Shown in pieces: positions 7,637-12,386 of a stretch of 12,386 nt of DNA. This stretch comes from Marinospirillum sp035271045. Lineage in GTDB: Bacteria; Pseudomonadota; Gammaproteobacteria; Pseudomonadales; Halomonadaceae. Both the position numbers and the translations under genes were made by a program. The notes beneath the pieces were generated by a model, which saw only the letters and a program-made list of their open reading frames with translations, ran no database searches and was not told the origin of the DNA. Positions within the stretch are counted from its first letter, which is position 1. Every line of letters starts with the position of its first letter. The stretch spans positions 1-12,386 of the forward strand of contig NZ_DATESC010000011.1 in assembly GCF_035271045.1 (NCBI RefSeq), in the 5' to 3' direction.

Positions 7637-8389
7637 CTAATCCAACCAGATAACACTCGCCATACGGCCTGTATGCTGACCATCACGGCGAAAAGAATAA
7701 AAACGTTCTTCATCGGTAAGTGTACAGAAGTTACCACCAAACACCTGCTCTACACCGGCTTGTTGTAAGCGTTGAGTTGCCAAACGATACAAGTCAGCCA
7801 TGTAATGCTTTAAGCGATAAGGACTAGGAATAAATGCAGCCGATGCATCAGGATGACCTTCCATAAATGCTTGGCGAACTTCAGGTCCCACTTCAAAAAC
7901 CCGCGTACCAATAGCCGGCCCTAGCCAAGCTAGAATTTGGCTAGGATCAACGTCTAAAGTTTTGATGGTGTTTTCTAATACGCCTGCTGCCAACCCACGC
8001 CAACCCGCGTGAGCAACAGCAACTTTACTGCCTTCAGCATCACAAAAAAATACTGGCAAACAATCCGCAGTTAACACCACGCAAGCATAATCACGACTAC
8101 TGGCAACTGCAGCATCCGCTTTTGCATTGGGTGAATAACAGCTAAGCACTTGGTTAGTATGTACTTGATTTAACCAATTTAAGGGTCTGTCATCAGCTTC
8201 TTGCTGTAAGCGTTTACGGCAAGCGGCCACGGTTAAAGGATCATCCCCCACATGGTCAGCCGGATTAAAATGTGCATAAGTACCTTGGCTCGATCCAGCC
8301 TCACGCGTCGTTACGAAAGCCCGTACATTATTGGGTGCTGGCCAATGGGGGTAAAGTAAACCTAACGCTGGCTGCATCTTTTTAATCAC
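7637..8389 (-). CDS. pgeF: Purine nucleoside phosphorylase / multi-copper polyphenol oxidoreductase family (PgeF, YfiH)
   Basis: The family (DUF152, laccase domain) has reported adenosine/inosine phosphorolysis and deaminase activity. The E. coli homologue YfiH/PgeF is also reported to edit peptidoglycan precursors, removing misincorporated L-Ser in place of L-Ala. The 250 residues carry the three conserved metal-site elements: NQVH (His 77), LTADCLPV (Cys 110) and HAGWRG (His 127). AWLGPAIG and GRMASVIWL near the C-terminus match YfiH. The start is the GTG at 8389, with GGAG six bases upstream, overlapping the rluD stop as GTGA (4 bp), so the genes are coupled. An in-frame ATG at 8377 is the alternative. 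The order rluD-pgeF-clpB is as in E. coli. Confidence 0.93.
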   Translation of the reverse strand: MIKKMQPALGLLYPHWPAPNNVRAFVTTREAGSSQGTYAHFNPADHVGDDPLTVAACRKRLQQEADDRPLNWLNQVHTNQVLSCYSPNAKADAAVASSRDYACVVLTADCLPVFFCDAEGSKVAVAHAGWRGLAAGVLENTIKTLDVDPSQILAWLGPAIGTRVFEVGPEVRQAFMEGHPDASAAFIPSPYRLKHYMADLYRLATQRLQQAGVEQVFGGNFCTLTDEERFYSFRRDGQHTGRMASVIWLD

Positions 8390-9348
8390 CTAGCACTCCG
8401 CACATCTTCTTCTAATAGTGTGAGCAATAATTCAAAATCATCAGGTAAAGGCACTGCCCAAGACATTTCTTTACCTGTTTCAGGATGAACCAAAGTAAGG
8501 CTACGCGCGTGTAAAGCTTGACGTGAAAAACTTCTCAGCATCAATTTTAATTCTTCATTCGCACCTGCCGGTAATTTCAAACGTCCACCATAAACAGGAT
8601 CGCCAACTAGCGGGTGACGAACGTGCGCCATGTGGACACGGATTTGGTGAGTACGGCCGGTTTCTAAATTGCAACGCACGTGTGTATGTGCCCGATAGCG
8701 CTTAACCACGCGATAATGCGTAACAGAATCTTTACCGCCAGTCACCACCACCGCTTGGCGTTTGCGGTCTTTAGGGTGACGACCAATTTGCGTATCGACA
8801 GTACCGCCCGAAGTCATAACACCTAACGCGATGGCATCGTATTCACGTCCCATGCTGTGGCTTTGTAGCTGTTCAACTAACCCGTTCTGCGCCTTTAAAG
8901 TTTTAGCCACCACCAACAAGCCTGAGGTATCTTTATCAATACGGTGAACAATACCGGCACGAGGTAGTTCTTTTAAAGAAGGGCAGTGAAACAATAAAGC
9001 GTTTAACAAGGTGCCATCCGCATGACCCGCTGCAGGATGAACCACTAAACCAGCAGGCTTATTGACTAAAAGGATATGCTCATCTTCATAAACAACATCT
9101 AACTCAAGGTCTTGTGGTATATCGGTTAACTGCTCTTGCTGCTGTGCTTCAATGGTTAACACATCGCCAACGCGCACTTTATTTTTTGGCTTACCTTGAT
9201 TGCCATTACACAACAGGCTGCCTTCTTTCATCCATTCTTGTAATTTGGCACGCGAAAAATCAGGAAAAAGTTCAGCCGCCACTTGGTCAAGTCGCTTGCC
9301 TGAAGACTCTACGGGTACTGCTGCTTGCTGCTTAATAACTTGTGTCAT
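8386..9348 (-). CDS. rluD: 23S rRNA pseudouridine synthase RluD
   Basis: RluD makes pseudouridines 1911, 1915 and 1917 in helix 69 of 23S rRNA, which matter for 50S maturation and subunit joining. The 320-residue protein has an N-terminal S4 RNA-binding domain (about 17-75, GKRLDQVAAELFPDFSRAKL) and a RsuA/RluD catalytic domain with HRIDKDTSGLLVVAK, where Asp 138 is the nucleophile (Asp 139 in E. coli). RTHQIRVHMAHVRHPLVGDP (about 234-253) is the other conserved family block. Length matches E. coli (326). The gene is divergent from bamD, as in E. coli. An alternative assignment to RluA or RluC is unlikely given the S4 domain and the bamD/pgeF neighbours. Confidence 0.96.
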   Translation of the reverse strand: MTQVIKQQAAVPVESSGKRLDQVAAELFPDFSRAKLQEWMKEGSLLCNGNQGKPKNKVRVGDVLTIEAQQQEQLTDIPQDLELDVVYEDEHILLVNKPAGLVVHPAAGHADGTLLNALLFHCPSLKELPRAGIVHRIDKDTSGLLVVAKTLKAQNGLVEQLQSHSMGREYDAIALGVMTSGGTVDTQIGRHPKDRKRQAVVVTGGKDSVTHYRVVKRYRAHTHVRCNLETGRTHQIRVHMAHVRHPLVGDPVYGGRLKLPAGANEELKLMLRSFSRQALHARSLTLVHPETGKEMSWAVPLPDDFELLLTLLEEDVRSAR

Positions 9349-9405
9349 GGAATTCTTTCGTTGATTTAAAGTCTCAACCTCTCGAACCCAAGAGGCGTTT
9401 CCGTT

Positions 9406-9414
9406 ATTCTAGCA
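9406..9414 (-). promoter_or_regulatory. Candidate extended -10 promoter for rluD-pgeF
   Basis: On the minus strand TGCTAGAAT forms an extended -10 (TGn plus TAGAAT) about 60 bases before the rluD ATG. No good -35 is at proper distance. A CCTCT/AGAGG hairpin (9379-9396) lies in the presumed leader. I saw no convincing promoter for bamD in this 134-base divergent gap. Confidence 0.35.
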
Positions 9415-9482
9415 CTCGAACAGGGTTTATCGCCCAAGATTCCTAATCTAGTCAAAACAATTTAGCAAAAGAAAAACGACTC

Positions 9483-10304
9483 ATGCCATTTAAAGCACTT
9501 GTTATTAGCCTAGCCCTTATTATTTTATCAGGCTGTGCAGGTCGTCTAGCCGACGATCAAAAAAGCGAACAGCAACTTTACCAAGAAGCGCAAACAGCAC
9601 TAGACAAAAAGCGTTTTATTACTGCGATTGAGCGCCTACAATTTTTAGAATCACGTTTTCCGTTTGGTGAATACGGTGAACAAGCCCAACTAGAATTAAT
9701 TTATGCCTATTACAGTAACAATCAACACGAACAAGCGCGCGCTGCTGCCAGTCGCTTTATTCGTTTGAACTCAGACCACCCACAAATTGATTACGTACTT
9801 TATTTAAGCGGTTTATCGGCTTGGGTTGCTGGTCGCCATTCCTTAGAAGGTTTGAAGTTAACGGATATTTCACAAAGAGACCCGGGCGCAACACGTGAAG
9901 CTTACGCCGATTTTAATCGTTTAATTAGTACTTTCCCCGACAGCGACTACGCACCCGATGCCCAGCAGCGCTTACGCTATTTGAAAAACCTGTTAGCAGC
10001 GCAAGAAGTTTATATAGGCCAATTCTATTTACGCCGTAGCGCACCCATAGCTGCCATTAACCGTGGACGTGGCGTTGTAGAAGGTTACCGAGACACCCCA
10101 GCAGTGGCAGATGCATTAGCGGTAATGATAGAAGGTTATTTACACCTGGAAGACACTGAGCAAGCCAACGAACTACGCCAACTTTTAGTCGAACTTCAGC
10201 CTGACCACCCGCAGTTAAAAGGCAAAAAAGGTTTTGCTCAGCTTCACCCTGCGGATAAGCCAGACAAAAACTTATTACAAATACTTTCGTTTGATCTGTT
10301 CTAA
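9483..10304 (+). CDS. bamD: Outer membrane assembly lipoprotein BamD (YfiO/ComL)
   Basis: BamD is the essential lipoprotein partner of BamA in the complex that inserts beta-barrel proteins into the outer membrane; it sits on the periplasmic face. A lipoprotein signal (1-17) with lipobox LSGC puts the lipidated Cys at 18, and Ala at +2 predicts outer-membrane sorting. TPR-type helices follow from about residue 27 (LYQEAQTALDKKRFITAIERL, then FPFGEYGEQAQLELIYAYY). RDPGATREAYADFNRLI and LRYLKNLLAAQEVYIGQFYLRR match BamD repeats 3-4. The 273 residues are slightly longer than E. coli (245) because of a C-terminal tail. The site before the ATG is weak (no clear Shine-Dalgarno). Arginine is coded almost only by CGT/CGC (17 of 19), which represents the host's own usage. 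Confidence 0.96.
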   Translation: MPFKALVISLALIILSGCAGRLADDQKSEQQLYQEAQTALDKKRFITAIERLQFLESRFPFGEYGEQAQLELIYAYYSNNQHEQARAAASRFIRLNSDHPQIDYVLYLSGLSAWVAGRHSLEGLKLTDISQRDPGATREAYADFNRLISTFPDSDYAPDAQQRLRYLKNLLAAQEVYIGQFYLRRSAPIAAINRGRGVVEGYRDTPAVADALAVMIEGYLHLEDTEQANELRQLLVELQPDHPQLKGKKGFAQLHPADKPDKNLLQILSFDLF

Positions 10305-10362
10305 ATAAATTAAGGCTTAACTTGCTATCCTAGGGATTAAATTTCTAACAAGGAGATTAATA

Positions 10363-10803
10363 ATGGCATTTAAAGTCTACTTATCGGGTGAGATTCATAC
10401 CAATTGGCGCGATCAAATTATTAATGGTTGTAAAGAGCTAGGATTAGCTATTGAGTTTTCTTCCGCAGTCACTAACCACGAGGCTAGTGATGCAGCAGGT
10501 GATCTGTTAGGTGCTGAAGAAAATGACTTTTGGCGCGACCATAAATCAGCCAAGGTAAATTCTATTCGTACTAAGAATTTAATTGAAAATTGCGACCTAG
10601 CCATAGTGCGCTTTGGTGATCAATACAAGCAGTGGAATGCAGCTTTTGATGCTGGCTACTGTGCTGCTTTAGGCAAACCCTACATTACGCTGCATGGCGA
10701 AGACATCATTCATCCACTCAAAGAAGTGGATGCCGCAGCTATGGCTTGGGCAACCACTACCGAGCAAATAGTTGAAATCATCAAGTACACTCTAACTGCT
10801 TAA
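10363..10803 (+). CDS. ytoQ: YtoQ family protein (nucleoside 2-deoxyribosyltransferase-like fold)
   Basis: This 146-residue protein resembles Bacillus YtoQ end to end: VYLSGEIHTNWRDQI at 5-19, RTKNLIENCDLAIVRFGDQYKQWNAAFDAGY in the middle, and GKPYI then HPLKEVD near the end. The family looks like nucleoside 2-deoxyribosyltransferases (Rossmann-like, with the D-A-G region), but I know of no established function. A strong GGAG site lies seven bases before the ATG. It lies 58 bases after bamD with no terminator seen between, so it could be co-transcribed, and it ends in its own strong terminator. It marks the last recognisable core-type gene before the accessory segment. Confidence 0.85.
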   Translation: MAFKVYLSGEIHTNWRDQIINGCKELGLAIEFSSAVTNHEASDAAGDLLGAEENDFWRDHKSAKVNSIRTKNLIENCDLAIVRFGDQYKQWNAAFDAGYCAALGKPYITLHGEDIIHPLKEVDAAAMAWATTTEQIVEIIKYTLTA

Positions 10804-10806
10804 TTA

Positions 10807-10844
10807 AAAGCCTTGGGTACTGCTGCTCCCCAAGGCTTTATTAT
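10807..10844 (+). terminator. Rho-independent terminator after ytoQ
   Basis: AAAGCCTTGGG (10807-10817) pairs perfectly with CCCAAGGCTTT (10829-10839), an 11-bp stem with an 11-base loop, and T-rich TTTATTAT overlaps and follows the stem. It begins three bases past the ytoQ stop codon. The upstream A-run means it could also work on the opposite strand. Confidence 0.9.
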
Positions 10845-10910
10845 CTAGACTGTTTTCAAAATAAACTTTAGCCTTTGCTGCTTGTAGTGGTCAAGTAAAA
10901 CTAGCCGCAA

Positions 10911-10925
10911 ATGCGGGCGTTATGT
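10911..10925 (+). other. Integron attC-like right half-site (L'-R'), 5' boundary of a gene cassette
   Basis: ATGCGGGC followed by GTTATGT resembles the right end of integron attC sites (Vibrio repeats end in GGCGGGCGTTA). GTTATGT is close to the R' core GTTRRRY, with recombination expected between G10919 and T10920. CCGC-AAAT-GCGG just before it (10906-10917) can form a short hairpin. No matching left half (RYYYAAC plus L'') was found in 10840-10910 and no integrase gene is in the window, so this is a half-site call. The best support is the matching complement at the end of the next gene (11821-11828). Confidence 0.5.
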
Positions 10926-10949
10926 GTACAAGGAAATTGAAAGCTCCCA

Positions 10950-11828
10950 ATGATTCTAAATCCTAAATCGCTTGAAAAATTGCGCCTATTGATCAACGAA
11001 GAGACTGAGTATCGATCAGGTCTTCAGCTAATTCGTTTCTTCAATAGCCTGGGATTTAATGATTCATACGGGCAAGGGTTTCCCTCGCGATGGATGTACA
11101 CTGACGAAAAACTGGAACGAATCAACGGAACCCCGGAGCTAGATCAATGCATCAGAATGGTGCTCAATCCTGCAAATTTTATCGATAGGTTCACAGAACT
11201 CGATAATTGTATTTCCGAGTTTAATAAATTCCTTGCCTTCGACAAGTGGAAGATCGTACGCGAGGGAGCTGATATTAAGTTTAAGAAACTAGAAAAAGTT
11301 GAGATCGAGGAGCCCCCCCCGCCTGTTCAAACTGATACAGAAGATGAGTTCTTGAGGAGGGAATTCTCCAACGTATCAGTTCTTAAAATCGGATTGGACG
11401 GAATGGTTTCTGAGCTCCTCGAGCAGAGAATCAAAGAGATTGAGAAATGCTATTCTTCTGGCGCATATCTATCTGTAATTCTTATTGCGGGTAGCTCTTT
11501 AGAGGGGATCTTGCTGGGCTTAGCGATTAGGTATCCCAGGCACTTCAATACCGCAGCCTCATCGCCAAAGGATAGTTCGGGAAAAGTTCGCCAATTTCAC
11601 GAATGGTCACTTAGTGCGCTCATTGATGTTGCGTACGAACTTGGGCTTGTGCAGCACGATATTCAAAAGTTTAGTCACACTCTGAGAGACTTTCGAAACT
11701 ATATTCATCCGTTCCAGCAGATGAGCTCTGGGTTCAGCCCGAGACAATACACTGCAAAAATATGCTTGCAGGTGCTGAAAGCTGCAATTCACGAAATTGG
11801 CGACAATGTTGAAAAAATCAACACATAA
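10950..11828 (+). CDS. AbiJ-like abortive-infection protein with C-terminal HEPN RNase signature
   Basis: The 292-residue protein has two parts joined by an acidic/proline linker (about 115-135, with PPPP). The N-terminal part (about 20-112: LIRFFNSLGFNDSYGQGFPSRW, then LNPANFIDRF) resembles the AbiJ N-terminal domain family, from memory of FPSR-type sequences. The helical C-terminal part (about 150-285) has RDFRNYIH: Arg 246, Asp 247 and His 253 give R-D-x5-H, the catalytic pattern of HEPN ribonucleases (R-polar-x4-6-H). Known AbiJ/HEPN proteins act in phage defence by cleaving RNA; that role is inferred here. It is the only gene of a probable integron cassette. Nine of 17 Arg codons are AGA/AGG and four are CGA, unlike bamD. 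No promoter was seen, and the ribosome site is weak (AAGGA lies 15 bases before the ATG). Confidence 0.7.
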   Translation: MILNPKSLEKLRLLINEETEYRSGLQLIRFFNSLGFNDSYGQGFPSRWMYTDEKLERINGTPELDQCIRMVLNPANFIDRFTELDNCISEFNKFLAFDKWKIVREGADIKFKKLEKVEIEEPPPPVQTDTEDEFLRREFSNVSVLKIGLDGMVSELLEQRIKEIEKCYSSGAYLSVILIAGSSLEGILLGLAIRYPRHFNTAASSPKDSSGKVRQFHEWSLSALIDVAYELGLVQHDIQKFSHTLRDFRNYIHPFQQMSSGFSPRQYTAKICLQVLKAAIHEIGDNVEKINT

Positions 11829-11829
11829 A
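11821..11829 (+). repeat. Cassette 3' inverted core (attC R''-like), complement of the 5' core
   Basis: ACACATAA (11821-11828) is the exact inverse of TTATGTGT at 10920-10927. In an integron cassette the R'' box (RYYYAAC) is complementary to the cassette's own 5' end, often overlaps the gene's stop codon, and pairs with it when the cassette is circular. That is the arrangement here: TAA is the stop of the AbiJ-like gene. The expected C after ACATAA is replaced by A, exactly where the intron 3' end begins. The rest of the attC site is not present in the window. Confidence 0.5.
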
Positions 11830-11899
11830 TCGGGTAGCCGAGGGGTTCCAGCCTTCTGCTCCCACAACACCCTGCATGCTGCTCCGCACAAGGCGTTTC
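11829..11899 (-). ncRNA. Group II intron domains V and VI
   Basis: Domain V (about 11866-11897): AACGCC pairs with GGTGTT, then TT with AG, a two-base GC bulge, GTGC with GCAT, and a GGAGCA loop (a G-A mismatch closing GAGC). This is about 32 bases, the expected size and bulge position. A CGC triad is at the base of the 5' strand. Domain VI: GGG (11861-11863) pairs with CCC (11832-11834) and AGC with GCT, leaving A11835 bulged seven bases from the intron end, the expected branch point, and the end is GAT. The mismatch in the loop stem suggests some decay, and the intron cannot splice alone since domain I is gone. Confidence 0.75.
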
Positions 11900-12017
11900 A
11901 TTGAGAGTGATGAATCTTAATCCAACCATCGCGTAATTCGTACAGACCCTGAGATTTTAAATAAGCATTTGATAGTGCCTTATTAATTCCTGGAGTTTTA
12001 GAGCTAAGTCGCCAGGC
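11898..12017 (-). pseudogene. Group II intron reverse transcriptase/maturase, C-terminal fragment
   Basis: The in-frame fragment reads AWRLSSKTPGINKALSNAYL then KSQGLYELRDGWIKIHHSQ and stop at 11898-11900. The pattern WRL-S-TP-N-AL-NAYLK-QGL is typical of the C-terminal end of group IIC intron proteins (usually 400 or more residues). An in-frame TGA (12018-12020) lies just upstream and no other frame continues the homology, so over 90% of the protein is missing by truncation or a frameshift plus loss. The stop codon abuts domain V, as normal for these introns. It is not functional as a reverse transcriptase. Confidence 0.75.
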
Positions 12018-12288
12018 TCAAGGTGGGCTTACCACCGGACGCTTACGAAGATTCGTAGGCAGGGCATTCTAAAGTCAAAATCGGCTAAATCGAGCGCATC
12101 ACTCAAAATCGTGTGACCAGAATAATTTCTCCTTCGATCGGTCTACTTATTATTATAAATGAACAGGCTGTAAAGATAACGACCGTTTTATGTACGAATT
12201 TATTCAGTGCTAAAATCCGTCTCAATTAGCTAGTTTTGTGTAAAGAAGTTATGTAAAGTTATCAACGTATAGTAAAGGTGCGTTTGTT
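12018..12288. other. Gene-free junction with small repeats, upstream of the recombinase
   Basis: No gene is recognised on either strand. Near the left edge are two compact inverted repeats, GGTGG/CCACC (12022-12026 with 12032-12036) and TACGAA/TTCGTA (12044-12049 with 12052-12057), and a direct GCTTAC pair (12027 and 12041). TCAAAATCG is repeated at 12075 and 12103. AAGTTAT is repeated at 12246 and 12256, ten bases apart, just before the recombinase. These may include recombinase binding sites, but no resolvase site consensus or Tn3-type terminal repeat was recognised. A possible -10 TATAGT (12269-12274) lacks a good -35. Confidence 0.4.
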
Positions 12289-12386
12289 GTGCATATAGGC
12301 TACGCAAGAGTTTCAACACAAGACCAAAATACAGATCTCCAGCTTGATGCGTTAAAGCAAGCAGGCTGTGAGCAGGTGTTTCATGA
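12289..12386 (+). CDS. Serine recombinase (resolvase/invertase family), N-terminal part, cut by window end
   Basis: From the GTG at 12289 the protein reads MHIGYARVSTQDQNTDLQLD then ALKQAGCEQVFH before the window ends. YARVSTQDQN is the signature of small serine recombinases, with catalytic Ser at residue 9 and Arg at 7. The closest relatives are Tn3-type resolvases and Pin/Hin-type invertases (usually about 180-200 residues). I took GTG because the family starts with M-x-I/G-Y-A-R and no ATG is in frame after the TAA at 12241; AAGG lies ten bases upstream. Whether it belongs to a transposon, an integrative element or an invertible switch cannot be told from 32 residues. Confidence 0.88.
   Translation, partial: MHIGYARVSTQDQNTDLQLDALKQAGCEQVFH

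Larger units (their letters stand above)
11829..12017 (-). mobile_element. Truncated group II intron, 3' end (bacterial group IIC type likely)
   Basis: Read on the minus strand the segment holds the last 39 codons of an intron-encoded protein, then domain V, then domain VI, ending CTACCCGAT at 11829. Everything upstream in the intron (domains I-III and most of the protein) is missing. The orientation is opposite to the AbiJ-like gene, and the 3' junction lies in a probable attC core. Both fit the attC-targeting group IIC introns of integrons. The 3' exon begins TTATGT. The exact left limit of the remnant is uncertain; homology is visible up to about 12017. Confidence 0.75.

Noticed and set aside
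10305..10362. Terminator or clear promoter between bamD and ytoQ
   Set aside because: No stem with a T-run and no convincing -35/-10 pair is visible in these 58 bases.
10790..10925. Complete attC site starting at CTCTAAC near the ytoQ end
   Set aside because: The 136-base span is possible, but the left arm does not pair with the GCGGGC right arm, and the intervening hairpin is a normal terminator.
11607..11891. Minus-strand open frame of 94 codons
   Set aside because: It crosses intron domains V and VI and the antisense of the AbiJ-like gene; the RNA structure explains the DNA better.
12018..12288. Tn3-type res site or terminal inverted repeat
   Set aside because: I found no GGGG...TAAG-type 38-base end and no convincing set of three resolvase subsites; only short repeats.
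1..12386. CRISPR array or tRNA gene
   Set aside because: No regularly spaced repeats and no cloverleaf-forming segment with a GGTTC-type T arm and anticodon arm were found on either strand.

Overview
The window reads as the chromosome of a gammaproteobacterium, probably a marine relative of the Pseudomonadales/Cellvibrionales. Two core blocks support this. The first is bamD with the divergent rluD-pgeF-clpB, an arrangement known from E. coli and Pseudomonas. The second is ilvI-ilvH-ilvC followed by pssA, as in Pseudomonas. The short (class I) IlvC and the moderate A+T content fit the same placement. No species can be named from sequence alone.

Left part (1-4912, minus strand). The first 263 bases hold no gene but carry two tandem sigma70 promoters firing leftward out of the window. 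They have GC-rich discriminators of the stable-RNA type, so an rRNA or tRNA operon probably begins just beyond base 1. Next comes pssA (phosphatidylserine synthase), separated by a strong terminator from ilvC. The ilvI-ilvH-ilvC genes run in one direction and encode the first two steps of Ile/Val synthesis. A roughly 300-base leader upstream of ilvI can fold into several hairpins and contains a short upstream reading frame that overlaps the ilvI start.

Middle part (4913-10844). clpB has a near-consensus heat-shock (sigma32) promoter. pgeF and rluD overlap by 4 bp. bamD diverges from rluD. A ytoQ-family gene ends in a clear rho-independent terminator.

Right part (10845-12386) is accessory DNA. 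Immediately after the ytoQ terminator there is a half-site resembling the right end of an integron attC site, then one plus-strand gene encoding an AbiJ-like protein with a C-terminal HEPN RNase signature, with codon usage unlike its neighbours. The gene's last bases form the inverted complement of the half-site, as expected for an integron gene cassette. Abutting the stop codon, on the minus strand, is the 3' end of a group II intron: domain VI with a bulged branch-point A, domain V, and the last 39 codons of its reverse transcriptase/maturase. This fits an attC-targeting group IIC intron inserted in the cassette's recombination site and later truncated. About 270 bases without a recognisable gene but with small repeats follow, and then the first 32 codons of a serine recombinase (resolvase/invertase family), cut by the window end.

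The most interesting material is therefore this layered element: a probable anti-phage cassette, an intron remnant and a recombinase next to stable core genes.
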